A DNA stretch of 64,000 nucleotides from Magnetospirillum sp. ME-1 (lineage in GTDB: Bacteria > Pseudomonadota > Alphaproteobacteria > Rhodospirillales > Magnetospirillaceae). Below, in pieces: positions 27,647 to 37,544 of the stretch. The position numbers were made by a program, and so were the translations under genes. Every line of letters begins with the position of its first letter. Within the stretch, counting starts at the first letter, position 1. The notes under the pieces are model-generated. The model saw only the letters and a list, made by a program, of their open reading frames with translations, was not told the origin of the DNA and searched no databases. Where the stretch lies: assembly GCF_002105535.1 (NCBI RefSeq), contig NZ_CP015848.1, forward strand, positions 1,884,856 to 1,948,855. The letters run 5' to 3'.

Positions 27647-28051
27647 TCACTCGCCCTTGAAATAGGTGCGGTACAGCATGTCCTCGCCCAGGATGTGCTC
27701 CAGCAGCCAGGCCTTGAGGAAGGCGGTCATCTCGGTGGTCAGGGCGTCCGGGGTTTCGCCGGCCAGATGGCGGTCGCGAAAGGCCATCACCGACTCCTTG
27801 AGCCGCTGGTGGTCGTCCTGCTGTTTCTCCAGGCGCGGATAGTCGCGGGACTTCAGCGCCATTTCCTCGGCGGCGAAATGGGTGTCGGCATAGGCCAGCA
27901 ATTCGTCGAACAGCCAACCCAGCTCGGCGATGCTCTCACCGCCATGCCAGGCGTCGTACAGACGGTTGAGCAGGCTGATAAGTTTCTGGTGGTCGGCATC
28001 CATGCGGGCCGAACCGACACTGAACGACGGATCCCACTCGATCAGAGACAT
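27647..28051 (-). CDS. Bacteriohemerythrin lacking one canonical iron-ligand histidine
   Basis: The 134-residue single-domain hemerythrin would bind O2 at a di-iron site. Visible ligands are His21, His58, Glu62 (HFAAEE), His81, His119 and Asp124 (HILGED). At the position of the fourth histidine, four residues before His81, there is Gln77. The second hemerythrin at 59728-60129 has His there. The change could alter iron affinity or O2 chemistry. The gene stands alone. Confidence 0.92.
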   Translation of the reverse strand: MSLIEWDPSFSVGSARMDADHQKLISLLNRLYDAWHGGESIAELGWLFDELLAYADTHFAAEEMALKSRDYPRLEKQQDDHQRLKESVMAFRDRHLAGETPDALTTEMTAFLKAWLLEHILGEDMLYRTYFKGE

Positions 28052-28208
28052 CAGCCCACCTTGCTCCAGGTCGAAATCCCATAGACCTCGAGTCTTAGGT
28101 CAAGTCTCGTCCATGGGCAAGCGTCTCGCTCAGCATATGTTTAATGGTTGCTAAACGGCGCCGCGCCCACCATGATCCGCCGCCAAGGCAATTCCGAACG
28201 GATCCACC

Positions 28209-29003
28209 ATGCTCGCCATGATCGAAGCCCTTCTCCTCGGCATCGTCGAGGGGCTTACCGAATTTCTGCCCGTCTCCAGCACCGCCCATCTCATGCTTGT
28301 CGGCGACCTTCTGGGGTTCCAGGGATCGTCGGGCAAGACCTTCGAGATCGTCATTCAGCTGGGCGCCATTCTGGCGGTGTGCTGGGTGTTTCGGGAACGG
28401 CTGTGGGACGTGGCCGTCACCTTGAACCAGCCCCGCTCCTTCGCCTTCGTGCGCAACGTTCTGCTGGCCTTCCTGCCGTCGGCGGTCGTGGGCGCCCTGG
28501 CCTATAAGTACATCAAGCAGATGCTCAATTCGCCGCTGGTGGCCGCCTCGGCCCTGGTGGTGGGCGGGTTCGCCATCCTGGCCGTGGAACGCCTGGCCAA
28601 GCGCGCCCGCGTTCATGACATCGAGGACATGTCGCCGGCCCTGTCGCTCGGGGTCGGTGCCTGCCAGCTGCTGTCCATGGTCCCCGGCGTGTCGCGGGCC
28701 GGGGCCACCATTCTCGGCGCCATGCTGCTGGGCCTGGACCGTCGCGCGGCGGCCGAGTTCTCGTTTTTCCTGGCCATTCCCACCATGTGCGGCGCTTCGG
28801 CCTATTCCCTGTACAAGAACTGGTCCGAGATCTCCTTCGACGGCGCCGGCCTGATCGCCATCGGCTTCGTGGCGGCGTTCTTCTCGGCCCTGGTGGTGGT
28901 CCGGGGCTTCATCGGCTTTGTCGGACGGCACGGCTTTACTCCCTTCGCCTGGTACCGCATCGCCTTCGGCTCGGTGATGATCGCCCTGATCCTCAGCCGC
29001 TGA
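28209..29003 (+). CDS. uppP: Undecaprenyl-diphosphatase UppP/BacA
   Basis: The 264-residue integral membrane enzyme dephosphorylates undecaprenyl diphosphate so that the lipid carrier of peptidoglycan synthesis can be reused. The catalytic motifs EGLTEFLPVSSTAH near the N-terminus and PGVSRAGATI near residue 160 are present, with about eight hydrophobic helices. Length is usual. It stands alone. Confidence 0.96.
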   Translation: MLAMIEALLLGIVEGLTEFLPVSSTAHLMLVGDLLGFQGSSGKTFEIVIQLGAILAVCWVFRERLWDVAVTLNQPRSFAFVRNVLLAFLPSAVVGALAYKYIKQMLNSPLVAASALVVGGFAILAVERLAKRARVHDIEDMSPALSLGVGACQLLSMVPGVSRAGATILGAMLLGLDRRAAAEFSFFLAIPTMCGASAYSLYKNWSEISFDGAGLIAIGFVAAFFSALVVVRGFIGFVGRHGFTPFAWYRIAFGSVMIALILSR

Positions 29004-29056
29004 AGTAATCGGCCGGGACTTTTCCCGCCCGCGCGCAGACGCGGAAGAGGCGGATG

Positions 29057-29178
29057 AACCACCAAGACACCAAGGACACCAAGAGGGCGGGGCAGGAAAC
29101 CCCGCCCCGCCTCGCCGTCATGGGCGGGCGTGGGCCACCGGGGTAAGCCCGGTGGAGAGAGAACGTCGTCTTGGTGGT
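29057..29178. repeat. Inverted repeat with ACCACCAAGAC arms
   Basis: AACCACCAAGAC at the left and GTCTTGGTGGT at the right are complementary. The interior has GC-rich palindromes (GGGGCAGGAAACCCCGCCCC). Short CACCAAGGACACCAAG direct repeats follow the left arm. This resembles dispersed intergenic elements of many proteobacteria. Confidence 0.65.
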
Positions 29179-29335
29179 GAAAAAGCCTATTCCCTGATAT
29201 CGGGGGAAACCTGAGCCGGACAGCCATCGGCTTGACCTGGGGCCCAGGGGGCGGCTCCGATGTAACTGGGCTGTATCGACGCTTTAGGGAATTCGGCTGA
29301 TTTCGGGCCGGAATGCCTTCCCGAGAGAAATTTCA

Positions 29336-29423
29336 GCCACAGATGCACACAGATAAACACAGATGAATGAGGAGCATTCCTTATCTGTGTCCCGCGTAGC
29401 GGGAATCTGTGTTCATCTGTGGC
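29336..29423. repeat. Inverted repeat with GCCACAGATG arms
   Basis: GCCACAGATG...ACACAGAT... on the left pairs with ATCTGTGTTCATCTGTGGC on the right. An internal CCCGCGTAGCGGG hairpin is present. The ACACAGAT unit is repeated three times. It is intergenic and probably mobile or RNA-structural. Confidence 0.65.
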
Positions 29424-29496
29424 CCATTTTCAGGTCTATCCGCCTGAATGTCGATTGGCCTTTAGTATCTTCGCCTTCTCGCAGCCTTTTCGGGCA

Positions 29497-29528
29497 AAAG
29501 AAAAGGGCCGCCGGAAAACCGGCGGCCC
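29497..29528 (-). terminator. Terminator of the acetate-symporter operon
   Basis: GGGCCGCCGG-AAAA-CCGGCGGCCC forms a perfect 10-base stem. On the minus strand it is followed by TTTTCTTTT. It lies 31 bases past the symporter stop. Confidence 0.9.
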
Positions 29529-29559
29529 AGTGAGTAAGTCTGTTGCCAGTGCTTAAGCC

Positions 29560-31245
29560 TTAGTGGCTGGCGGCGCCTTCGGCACCCAGGCCGGTCTCGG
29601 ACCGGATGGACTGGGCTTCGTAGGCGGCGCGTTCGGCCTGGGCCTGCGGGCTGTTGTCCATGATGGAGAACAGCCACGAGAAGAAGAAGGCCGCCGGCAC
29701 CGAGAACAGGGCCGGATAGGCGAACGGGAACAGGGCCTCCTTGAAGCCGAAGCTCTGCACCCACACGGCCTTGGACAGGACCACCATGATCACGGACATC
29801 AAGAGACCGATCATGCCGCCGAGAACGGCGCCACGGGTGGTCAGGCCGCCCCAGAACATGGACAGGATCAGCACCGGGAAGTTGGCCGAGGCCGCGACCG
29901 AGAAGGTGAGCGCCACGATGAACGCCACGTTCTGCTTCTCGAAGATCAGGCCCAGCAGCACGGCGACGATGCCGAGAGCGATGGACGAGATCTTGGAGAC
30001 GGTCACTTCCTTACCTTCGGTGGCCTGGCCGTGCATGATGACGCTGGCGTACAGGTCGTGCGAAATCGCCGACGCGCCCGCCAGGGTCAGGCCCGACACC
30101 ACCGCCAGGATGGTGGCGAAGGCCACGGCCGAGATGAAGCCGAGGAACAGGTTGCCGCCGATGGCGTGGGCCAGCCACACCGCGGCCATGTTGTTGCCGC
30201 CCTTCAGGTCCAGGGAGCCGAGGCCCTTGGCCAGGTATTCGGGATTGGTGGCCACCAGGGTGATGGCGCCGAACCCGATGATGAAGGTCAGGATGTAGAA
30301 GTAGCCGATGAAACCGGTGGCGTAGAACACCGACTTCCTCGCCTCGCGCGCATCGGGAACGGTGAAGAAGCGCATGAGGATGTGCGGCAGGCCGGCGGTG
30401 CCGAACATCAGGGCCATGCCCAGCGAGATGGCGTCCACCGGGTTGGTGACCAGGGCGCCGGGCGCCATGATCGCCACCTTCTTGGGATGAACCTCGATGG
30501 CCTTGACGAACAGCTTCTCGAACGAGAAACCGAAGTTGTACATCACGCCGAGAGCGATGAAGGTAGCGCCGCCCAGCAGCAGGCAGGCCTTGATGATCTG
30601 CACCCAGGTGGTGGCGACCATGCCGCCGAAGGTGACGTAGATCATCATCAGCGCGCCGACGACGATAACCGCGTACAGATAGTCCATGCCGAACAGCAGC
30701 TTGATCAGCTGGCCGGCGCCGACCATCTGGCCGATCAGGTAGAAGATCACCACGATCAGCGAGCCGGTGGCCGCGAAGGTGCGGATGGGCGTACGGGCAA
30801 GGCGATAGCCGCACACGTCGGCGAAGGTGTACTTGCCCAGGTTGCGCAGGCGCTCGGCGATCAGGAACAGGATGATCGGCCAACCGACCAGCCAACCCAC
30901 CGAGAAGATCAGGCCGTCATAGCCCGAACCGTACACCAGGGCGGAAATACCCAGGAACGAGGCGGCCGACATGTAGTCGCCCGCGATGGCCAGGCCGTTC
31001 TGGAAGCCGGTGATGCCGCCGCCGGCGGCGTAGAAGTCGGCGGCGGTCTTGGTGCGGCCGGCCGCCCAGTAGGTGATTCCGAGGGTCGCGCCCACGAAGA
31101 TCACGAACATGATGATGGCGTGCCAGTTGGTTTCCTGCTTCTGGGCATTGCCCATGTCGGCGCCGGCCGCCAGGGCGGCGGTGGCCAGGAGCGCCATGCC
31201 GCCGAAGGCGAGCGTGGACGCGATTGCGGTCTTGGTCATCTTCAT
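29560..31245 (-). CDS. actP: Cation/acetate symporter ActP-type, sodium:solute symporter family
   Basis: The 561-residue membrane protein has a signal-like first helix and about thirteen further hydrophobic helices. Segments such as [29 protein letters not shown] and [21 protein letters not shown] are typical of ActP (acetate, glycolate, pyruvate uptake). The start at 31245, after GAGGAAT, overlaps the DUF485 stop (TGATG). The DUF485-ActP pair is the usual acetate uptake arrangement, although substrate range cannot be read from sequence. Confidence 0.93.
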   Translation of the reverse strand: MKMTKTAIASTLAFGGMALLATAALAAGADMGNAQKQETNWHAIIMFVIFVGATLGITYWAAGRTKTAADFYAAGGGITGFQNGLAIAGDYMSAASFLGISALVYGSGYDGLIFSVGWLVGWPIILFLIAERLRNLGKYTFADVCGYRLARTPIRTFAATGSLIVVIFYLIGQMVGAGQLIKLLFGMDYLYAVIVVGALMMIYVTFGGMVATTWVQIIKACLLLGGATFIALGVMYNFGFSFEKLFVKAIEVHPKKVAIMAPGALVTNPVDAISLGMALMFGTAGLPHILMRFFTVPDAREARKSVFYATGFIGYFYILTFIIGFGAITLVATNPEYLAKGLGSLDLKGGNNMAAVWLAHAIGGNLFLGFISAVAFATILAVVSGLTLAGASAISHDLYASVIMHGQATEGKEVTVSKISSIALGIVAVLLGLIFEKQNVAFIVALTFSVAASANFPVLILSMFWGGLTTRGAVLGGMIGLLMSVIMVVLSKAVWVQSFGFKEALFPFAYPALFSVPAAFFFSWLFSIMDNSPQAQAERAAYEAQSIRSETGLGAEGAASH

Positions 31246-31580
31246 CAGCGGGATTCCTCGATGATCTGGCGGTTCATTTCGTCGAACTCGCCATTGGCGC
31301 GATAGACGTAGATACCGGTCAGCGCGATGGCCGACAGGATGACGCCCACGCCGATGGGGAAGCCGATGGTGGTGACGCCGGCGCTCGACAGCAGGGTGCC
31401 CAGCCACGCCTTGTTGAAGGCGATGATGAGGATGAAGCCGAAATAGATGGCGAGCATGATCACCGACAGCGTCCACGCGAAGGCGTTACGCTTGGCGACC
31501 AGCTCCTTGAACTTCGGATTGTTCCGAATGTGCTCGGCGCTCGCGAGATTCGCGGCCGATGGCTTGCCATGTGAACTCAT
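31245..31580 (-). CDS. yjcH: DUF485 membrane protein, ActP partner
   Basis: The 111-residue protein has two hydrophobic helices (residues about 35-58 and 70-92) and the [16 protein letters not shown] motif of the YjcH/DUF485 family. These small proteins are encoded next to acetate symporters and may assist or regulate them. It overlaps actP. A GC-rich palindrome at 31641-31669 lies upstream of it. Confidence 0.92.
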   Translation of the reverse strand: MSSHGKPSAANLASAEHIRNNPKFKELVAKRNAFAWTLSVIMLAIYFGFILIIAFNKAWLGTLLSSAGVTTIGFPIGVGVILSAIALTGIYVYRANGEFDEMNRQIIEESR

Positions 31581-31640
31581 TAATGCTCCTCCCCTGACGT
31601 TGCATGGGTTACCGCCGAGATTACGGTCGGCATTGTTGGA

Positions 31641-31669
31641 CGCCCCGTCCCCGTCGAACGGACGGGGCG
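31641..31669. terminator. Hairpin between feoC and the DUF485 gene
   Basis: CGCCCCGTCC and GGACGGGGCG form a perfect 10-base stem with a 9-base loop. It lies downstream of feoABC on the minus strand. There is no T run, so its strength is uncertain. Confidence 0.55.
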
Positions 31670-31752
31670 AAACTCTTCAACGACAACGTACAGGAGGAAG
31701 ATTGCGCCGAGATGACGGCAGGATTAACTCGGGCAGGGCAAAGGGTAGGAGA

Positions 31753-31968
31753 TCACCCCACCCACTCGTATATTTCGTCCTGGCGGATATGACAGTGGCA
31801 GCCGGAAGCGCAGGAGCCCGAATCCACCCGCCGGACGCGGCCCTTGGCGATCCAGTGGCCCAGCACTTGCCGGACGGTATCGGGCGAGGTGTCGAAATGG
31901 GTGGCGATCTCGCTCAAGCCCGCGCGATGACGCTCCACCAGATAGGCCTTCGCCTCCACCAGGGTCAT
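31753..31968 (-). CDS. feoC: FeoC-like Fe-S/winged-helix protein
   Basis: The 71-residue protein has a small winged-helix fold (LSEIATHFDTSPDTVRQVLGHW) followed by a cysteine loop CASGCHCH suited to an Fe-S cluster. FeoC-type proteins sense oxygen or iron and affect FeoB stability. It overlaps the feoB stop by four bases. I chose the start ATG 31968; the longer frame overlaps feoB. Confidence 0.85.
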   Translation of the reverse strand: MTLVEAKAYLVERHRAGLSEIATHFDTSPDTVRQVLGHWIAKGRVRRVDSGSCASGCHCHIRQDEIYEWVG

Positions 31969-34289
31969 GTACGCGCTCCCGAAACGGTGGTCAGCCGCCG
32001 CTCGCGACCACGCGCCACCAGCCACATCAGCCCGGCCGCCGACAGCGGCGCCAGGATGCAGGCGGACAGCCAGCCCAGCGACCGGGCCGGATGGGCGGCG
32101 AAGGTGGCGGCCTGATAGGTGGCCACCGAGGCCGAATAGCCCAGCAGCGACGTCCAGCCGACGGCAAAGGCCGTCCAGCCGCCGCCCGCTTCCTGGCGGA
32201 TGGCGCCCAGCGACGCCACGCACGGCGTGTAGAGCAGGATCAGCACCATATAGGCCAGCGCCCCGGCCATGCCGTCGAAGCGGGCGACCATGGCGCCGAA
32301 TACGCTGTCCTTGACCTTCAGCTCGGCGGCGGCCTCGGCGGACGAGCCGGTGAAGGACAGGTCGAGGCCCAGGGGATCACCCAGGGACTGGGCCAACTTG
32401 GACAGCCTGGCGGGAACGCTTGCCGCCGCCGCCGCCAGCTTGTCGCCGATGCCGGCCTTGGCCTCTTCCGGCGCCGCGCCGCCATCCTCGGCGCCCACCT
32501 GGGAGTAGAGCGCGTTCAGCGTGCCCACCACCGCCTCCTTGGCGAAAACCCCGGTGAACAACCCCACCGCCGCCGGCCAGTTGTCGTCGGAAAGGCCCAT
32601 GGGCCGGAAGATGGGGGTGATGGCGCGGCTGACGGCGGCCAGCACGGACTCGCGGCTGTTTTCCTTGCCGAAGCTGAGATCGGTGCCCAGCGCGTTCAAG
32701 ACGCTCAGCACGGTGACCAGCGGCACGATGAACTGCCCGGCGCGGAAGATGAATTCCGACAGACGCTGCCAGGCCTGCAGCATGACGGTGCGCGCCGTGG
32801 GCAGATGGTACGGCGGCAGCTCCAGCACGAAGGGCGAGGCCTCGCCCCGCAGCAGGGTGGCTTTGAGCACCAGGCCGGTGCCCACCGCGAAAACGATGCC
32901 CACCAGATAGAGGGAGAACACCACGTTCTGGCCGTTCTCGGCGAAGAAGGCGGCGGCGAACAGGGCGTAGACCGGCAGCCGCGCCCCGCAGGACATGAAG
33001 GGCGCCATCATGATGGTCAGCACCCGGTCGCGGCGGCTTTCCAGGGTGCGGGTGGCCATGATGGCCGGCACGTTACAGCCGAAGCCGACGATGAGCGGCA
33101 CGAAGGACTTGCCGGGCAGGCCGATAGCCCGCATGGCGCGATCCATGACGAAGGCGGCCCGCGCCATGTAGCCCGAATCCTCCAGGAACGACAGGAACAG
33201 CGAGCCGATGATGGGCACGAAGGTGGCCACCGTCTTGATTCCGCCGCCGATACCGCCCGACACCACGGCGACCAGCCATTCGGGCGCGCCGAGGGCGCCC
33301 AGGACCAGGGTGCTCCCGTCGATGACCAGGGCCTCGGCGGCCATGCCGAAGACATCGATGAAGGCGCCCCCCACCTTGATGGTGAACAGGAACATCAGGT
33401 ACATGGCGGCCAGGAACACCGGCACGCCGAGGAAGCGGTTGAGAACCACCTTGTCGATGCGCCGGGTCATGGCCAGCGACACCTTGTGGGTCTGCTGCAC
33501 GCACGCCTGCATCACCGTGCCGATGAAGGTGTAGCGCCCATCGGCGATGATGATGTCCGCCTCCTCGCCGCATCGGGCTTCGATCTCGGTGCGGTGCGCC
33601 TCGACCTCGGCGTCCATCCGCCCCTGGGCCAGGGACTCGGCGAAGCTGTCGCCCTCGATCAGTTTCAGCGCCACCCAGGCGGATTCCACCCTGGAGCGGG
33701 CGGCCGCCTCGGCCAGACGGGGGGCCAGGGCGTCGCGCGCGGCAGCCACCGCTTCGGCGTGATCGGGCTGAACGCCCGGCACCCGGCGGGCCCGGCAGGC
33801 GGCGGCGATGGCCGCCTTCAGCTCGTCCACCCCCTTACGTCGGCTGGCCACCAGCGGCACCACGGGGCAGTCCAGGGCACGGGACAAAGCTTCCACGTCG
33901 ATATGGATGCCGCTCTTCTCCGCCAGGTCCATCATGTTGACGGCCACCACCAGCGGCACCCGCATTTCCAGGAGCTGGGCGGTGAGGTAAAGGTTCCGTT
34001 CCAGGTTGTAGGCATCGACGATGTTGACCACCACCTCCGGCTCGCCGGACAGAATGTAGTCGCGCGACACCCTCTCGTCCTCGGAGCCCTTGGAGATGCC
34101 GCCGATCATGTAGATGCCGGGCAGATCGACCAGATCATAATCCTGGCCATCGCGGCGGTAGGTCCCGACCTTCTTCTCGACGGTAACGCCGGGCCAGTTG
34201 CCCACTTGCTGGGTCGAGCCGGTCAGGATGTTGAACAGCGTCGTCTTGCCGCAATTGGGATTGCCGACGACGGCGACCACATGGGCCAT
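31965..34289 (-). CDS. feoB: Ferrous iron transporter FeoB
   Basis: The 774-residue protein has an N-terminal G domain (G1 GNPNCGKTT at 8-16, DLPGIY, NMMDLAEKS) and a C-terminal membrane domain with two Gate motifs (ARAAFVMDRAM; GCNVPAIMATR). It imports Fe2+ under low-oxygen conditions, which suits a nitrogen fixer with high iron demand and, if this is Magnetospirillum, magnetite formation. It follows feoA by two bases. Confidence 0.97.
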   Translation of the reverse strand: MAHVVAVVGNPNCGKTTLFNILTGSTQQVGNWPGVTVEKKVGTYRRDGQDYDLVDLPGIYMIGGISKGSEDERVSRDYILSGEPEVVVNIVDAYNLERNLYLTAQLLEMRVPLVVAVNMMDLAEKSGIHIDVEALSRALDCPVVPLVASRRKGVDELKAAIAAACRARRVPGVQPDHAEAVAAARDALAPRLAEAAARSRVESAWVALKLIEGDSFAESLAQGRMDAEVEAHRTEIEARCGEEADIIIADGRYTFIGTVMQACVQQTHKVSLAMTRRIDKVVLNRFLGVPVFLAAMYLMFLFTIKVGGAFIDVFGMAAEALVIDGSTLVLGALGAPEWLVAVVSGGIGGGIKTVATFVPIIGSLFLSFLEDSGYMARAAFVMDRAMRAIGLPGKSFVPLIVGFGCNVPAIMATRTLESRRDRVLTIMMAPFMSCGARLPVYALFAAAFFAENGQNVVFSLYLVGIVFAVGTGLVLKATLLRGEASPFVLELPPYHLPTARTVMLQAWQRLSEFIFRAGQFIVPLVTVLSVLNALGTDLSFGKENSRESVLAAVSRAITPIFRPMGLSDDNWPAAVGLFTGVFAKEAVVGTLNALYSQVGAEDGGAAPEEAKAGIGDKLAAAAASVPARLSKLAQSLGDPLGLDLSFTGSSAEAAAELKVKDSVFGAMVARFDGMAGALAYMVLILLYTPCVASLGAIRQEAGGGWTAFAVGWTSLLGYSASVATYQAATFAAHPARSLGWLSACILAPLSAAGLMWLVARGRERRLTTVSGART

Positions 34290-34291
34290 GG

Positions 34292-34525
34292 TCAGGCCCT
34301 GACCGCCTTCAGGATGGCGGCCTCGTCCTTGCGAAGGGTCAGGGTGAAGTTGCGCACGGAAATCTCCACCGGATCGCCCAGCGGCGCCACACGGGTCACC
34401 GAGAACACCGCGCCGGGAGTCAGCCCCATGGCCAGAAGCCGCTGGCGGTAATCCCGTTCGCCCTTGGCGAAGCCCACCACGCGGGCCGTGTCACCGGGCT
34501 TCATCTCCTGCAGCGAAACATCCAT
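34292..34525 (-). CDS. feoA: FeoA, SH3-like accessory protein of ferrous iron uptake
   Basis: The 77-residue protein has the FeoA SH3-like fold: MKPGDTARVVGF, then RQRLLAMGLTPGAVFSV and a C-terminal ISVRNFTLTLRKDEAAIL. It is thought to contact the FeoB G domain. ATG 34525 after GAGG is preferred over ATG 34570. It heads feoA-feoB-feoC. A stretch upstream, GAGAATGAAGAT, weakly resembles repeated Fur hexamers. Confidence 0.93.
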   Translation of the reverse strand: MDVSLQEMKPGDTARVVGFAKGERDYRQRLLAMGLTPGAVFSVTRVAPLGDPVEISVRNFTLTLRKDEAAILKAVRA

Positions 34526-34620
34526 GGCTTTTGCCTCGCAACCCCAGATGCAAGCGCATCGCATCTTCATTCTCAGGCATAGACCATTGGAAAAATATGG
34601 TCAAGACCGGAAAGAGCGGG

Positions 34621-35316
34621 TCAGCCCCGCCGCTGGGCCAGGATGGACCGGCGATGGCTGGCGTGGCCGATATTGCCGGACAGGGGCGAGGCATCGAACC
34701 CGGCCTCGTCCAGCCGCGCCACGATTTCCTCGATGGTGTAGGAGGACAGGCCCAGGGTCTTGCGCCGCTGGTGGTAGTTGGAATTGAAGGTGCGCAGCAA
34801 TCCCCTCACCGCCTCGAGGAAGAACGCCTCGCGCCAGGCGAATCTCAACAAGGCGGCGACGTCGCCGCTGACGCTGTTGGTCGGGCTGAGGATGTCGCCG
34901 ATGATCAGCCTGCCCCCCGGCTTGAGAGCCCGGTGCAATTGCCCCAGCAGGGCGGGCAGGTCTTCGCGCGGAAGGTACTGGATCACCGAAATGAGCAGCA
35001 CAATATCGCAGGCGCCGTCCAGAATGGACAGGTCGTCGGGCACCACGATACCGTCCAGGTGGGAATAACGCTGGCGCAGCCTGGGGCGCCGGCCGCCGGC
35101 GGCGTCATAGAGGAACACCCGCCCCCCCCTGGCGACGATGTCGGGCGCCATCAACGCCTCGCCGCAGCCGAAATCCAGCAACGTGAACGGGGCAGAGGGA
35201 AGCAGCGGGGAAATTCCCGCAAACAACTCCCTGTAATGGGCCTCGAGATGGCGAACCCCCGTATAAACCGAGACATCGCCATCCCAGTAATCGATCCAAC
35301 CGCTCTTGTGGTTCAT
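34621..35316 (-). CDS. Class I SAM-dependent methyltransferase
   Basis: The 231-residue protein has the SAM-binding glycine motif LLDFGCGEALMAPDIVARG, an acidic strand end (FLYDAAG), DIVLLISVIQYLPRED and LKPGGRLIIGDI. The substrate is unknown. A short acyl/lipid or small-molecule substrate is possible. It is not obviously linked to its neighbours. Confidence 0.85.
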   Translation of the reverse strand: MNHKSGWIDYWDGDVSVYTGVRHLEAHYRELFAGISPLLPSAPFTLLDFGCGEALMAPDIVARGGRVFLYDAAGGRRPRLRQRYSHLDGIVVPDDLSILDGACDIVLLISVIQYLPREDLPALLGQLHRALKPGGRLIIGDILSPTNSVSGDVAALLRFAWREAFFLEAVRGLLRTFNSNYHQRRKTLGLSSYTIEEIVARLDEAGFDASPLSGNIGHASHRRSILAQRRG

Positions 35317-35450
35317 TCATGCCCCCAACTTCCCGACGATCTTGGCGGGAAAGACCACTCCCGCGCAAGGGGAAGCTCGCAATAAAGGATGCATTTCCCA
35401 TCAGGCCTCGTACACTGATCCTGGTGAAGGATTGATCAGGAGGCCACACG

Positions 35451-36236
35451 GTGCGAGTGCTGATCGAAGCCGACCCGCAAGCCGTCGCCCTGCGCGCCGC
35501 CGCCCTGGTGGAAGGGCTGGTCCGGTCCAAGGCCGGTTGCGTCATCGGCCTGGCGGCGGGCGCGACACCGCTCGCCCTCTATGCCCAGCTGACCGACCGG
35601 CGGCGCGGCCTGGATTTCTCGCGCGCCGCGGTTTTCGGGCTGGACGAGTATCTCGGCCTGGATGGCGCCCACCCCGCCAGTTGCGCCCTGACGCTCCGCG
35701 CCCACTTCATCGACAAGGCCGGCGTATCGCCCGCCCGGACCCATCTGCTGGACGGCATGGCCCAAGGCGACCTGGCGGCCTATTGCGCCGCCTACGAGGA
35801 GCGCATCCGGGCCGCCGGCGGGCTGGACCTGCAGATCCTGGGGCTCGGCGTCAACGGCCATATCGGCTTCAACGAGCCCGGCTGCAGTCTGGCCGGGCGC
35901 ACCCGGCTGGTGGGGCTGCGCCGCAGCACGCGGGCGACCAACGCGCCGATCTTCGCCCCCGCCCCGGTGCCGGAAGCCGCCCTGACCACCGGAATCGGCA
36001 CCATCCTCGAGGCCCGGCGCATCATCTTGCTGGCCACCGGCCCGTCCAAGGCCGATGCCGTCGCCAAAATGGTCGAGGGGCCGGTCACCGCCCTGGTCCC
36101 GGCCTCGGCCCTGCAACTCCACCCGGATGCCGTGGTGGTGCTGGACGAGGCGGCGGCGGCGGGACTGGCACTGGCCGAGGACTATCGGGACGAGGCCGCG
36201 ATCTGCTTGGAAAGGGGCGGCATCGCCGCCATTTGA
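35451..36236 (+). CDS. nagB: Glucosamine-6-phosphate deaminase
   Basis: The 261-residue enzyme converts glucosamine-6-phosphate to fructose-6-phosphate and ammonia. [12 protein letters not shown] (phosphate loop), FGLDEYLGL (catalytic Asp) and [15 protein letters not shown] are characteristic. It starts with GTG 35451 after CAGGAGG at good spacing. It is followed after 30 bases by a GH4 glycosidase gene, suggesting a small sugar-use operon. Released ammonia could matter for nitrogen status, but this is speculation. Confidence 0.94.
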   Translation: MRVLIEADPQAVALRAAALVEGLVRSKAGCVIGLAAGATPLALYAQLTDRRRGLDFSRAAVFGLDEYLGLDGAHPASCALTLRAHFIDKAGVSPARTHLLDGMAQGDLAAYCAAYEERIRAAGGLDLQILGLGVNGHIGFNEPGCSLAGRTRLVGLRRSTRATNAPIFAPAPVPEAALTTGIGTILEARRIILLATGPSKADAVAKMVEGPVTALVPASALQLHPDAVVVLDEAAAAGLALAEDYRDEAAICLERGGIAAI

Positions 36237-36266
36237 AAATCAAGAATGACCTGGGAGGGTCGAACC

Positions 36267-37544
36267 ATGAAGAACATCACCAAGATCGCCTTTCTCGGCG
36301 CCGGCAGCATGTCGTTCGGGCTTTCCACCTTCCGCGACATGTTCTCGTCGGACACCCTGGCGGGATCCACCCTGGTGCTGGTGGACCATGATCCGGACGC
36401 TCTGGCCCGCATGAAGGCCCTGGCCGAGCGCATGAACGCCGAGGGAAAGGCGGGCATGATCATCGAGGCCACCACCGACCGCCGCGCCGCCTTCGACGGC
36501 GCTTCCGTGGTGATCAACTCGGTGGCCATCGACCGCATGCGCCTGTGGAAGATGGATTTCGAAATCCCCAAGAAGCACGGCATCCGCCAGACGTTGGGAG
36601 AGAACGGCGGACCGGGCGGACTGTTCTTCACCATGCGCACCCTGCCGCTGATCTTCGAGATCACGCGGGACATGGAGGAACTGTGCCCCAACGCCCTGTT
36701 CCTCAACTTCTCCAATCCGGAAAGCCGCATCGTCCTGGCCTTGGGCAAATACAGCCCCATCAAGTCCATGGGGCTGTGCCACGGCATCTTCATGGCCCGC
36801 GGCGCGCTGTGCCACATCACCGGCCAGTCCTGGCACGACACCGAGTGCTGGGGCATCGGGCTGAACCACTTCCAATGGATGCTGGGGTTCCGCAACCGCT
36901 GGACCGGCCAGGATCTCTATCCCCTGCTGCGCGAGAAGGAGCCTTCCTTCGACCCCACCTTCCAGCCGTTCAGCCGCAAGATGTTCAACATCTACGGCCT
37001 GTGGCCCAGCTGCAGCGACGACCACATGGGCGAATACCTGGCCTTCGGCTGGGAGGGCGGCGAAGAGGGCCACGACTACGCCGGCGACGCCCGGGAACGG
37101 GTGGAACTGCAGCAGACCATCGAGGGCGTGCTGAAAGGCGGGCCACTCCCAGACGAGTGGAAGCATTCGGTGGGCGAGCGCACCAACGTGGTGGTGGACG
37201 GCATCATCAACAACCGCCACCACTACCTGGAATCGGCGGTGCTGATGAATAACGGCACCATTCCCAACCTGCCGCCCGACCTGGCGGTGGAGGTGCCGGC
37301 CATCGTCGATGCGGCGGGCGTGCATCCGGTCTCGCTGGGGCCGCTGCCCGAACCCATCCAGAAGCTGGCCCTGGTCCAGGCCGGCGTGCAGCAATTGTCG
37401 GTGGAGGCCGCCGTCCACGCCTCGAAGGAGCTGGCGCTGCAGGCCCTGCTGGCCGATCCGGTGGTCAATTCCTCGGACGCCGCCGTCAAGCTGCTGGACG
37501 AGCTGTGGGAGATCAACAAGCCCTATATCAGGAAGTGTGTGTGA
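36267..37544 (+). CDS. Glycoside hydrolase family 4 (alpha-glucosidase/galactosidase type)
   Basis: The 425-residue enzyme uses the NAD+/Mn2+ redox mechanism of GH4. The nucleotide motif [10 protein letters not shown] is at residues 9-18. The family residues Asn150 (NFSNPESR), Cys171 (GLCHGI) and His201 (GLNHF), which bind metal and substrate, are present. GH4 members act on alpha-glucosides, galactosides or phosphorylated sugars; specificity cannot be read here. GGGAGGG precedes ATG 36267. Its stop abuts the convergent sensor kinase gene. Confidence 0.9.
   Translation: MKNITKIAFLGAGSMSFGLSTFRDMFSSDTLAGSTLVLVDHDPDALARMKALAERMNAEGKAGMIIEATTDRRAAFDGASVVINSVAIDRMRLWKMDFEIPKKHGIRQTLGENGGPGGLFFTMRTLPLIFEITRDMEELCPNALFLNFSNPESRIVLALGKYSPIKSMGLCHGIFMARGALCHITGQSWHDTECWGIGLNHFQWMLGFRNRWTGQDLYPLLREKEPSFDPTFQPFSRKMFNIYGLWPSCSDDHMGEYLAFGWEGGEEGHDYAGDARERVELQQTIEGVLKGGPLPDEWKHSVGERTNVVVDGIINNRHHYLESAVLMNNGTIPNLPPDLAVEVPAIVDAAGVHPVSLGPLPEPIQKLALVQAGVQQLSVEAAVHASKELALQALLADPVVNSSDAAVKLLDELWEINKPYIRKCV

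Larger units (their letters stand above)
29004..29496. other. Gene-free region rich in inverted repeats
   Basis: This stretch after uppP holds two different large inverted repeats (29057-29178 and 29336-29423) and no credible gene. Open frames here on the minus strand are read-through of the repeats. It ends at the terminator of the symporter gene. Confidence 0.7.

Noticed and set aside
34526-34600. Fur box upstream of feoA
   Set aside because: GAGAATGAAGAT only loosely fits repeated GATAAT hexamers; too weak to list as a site.
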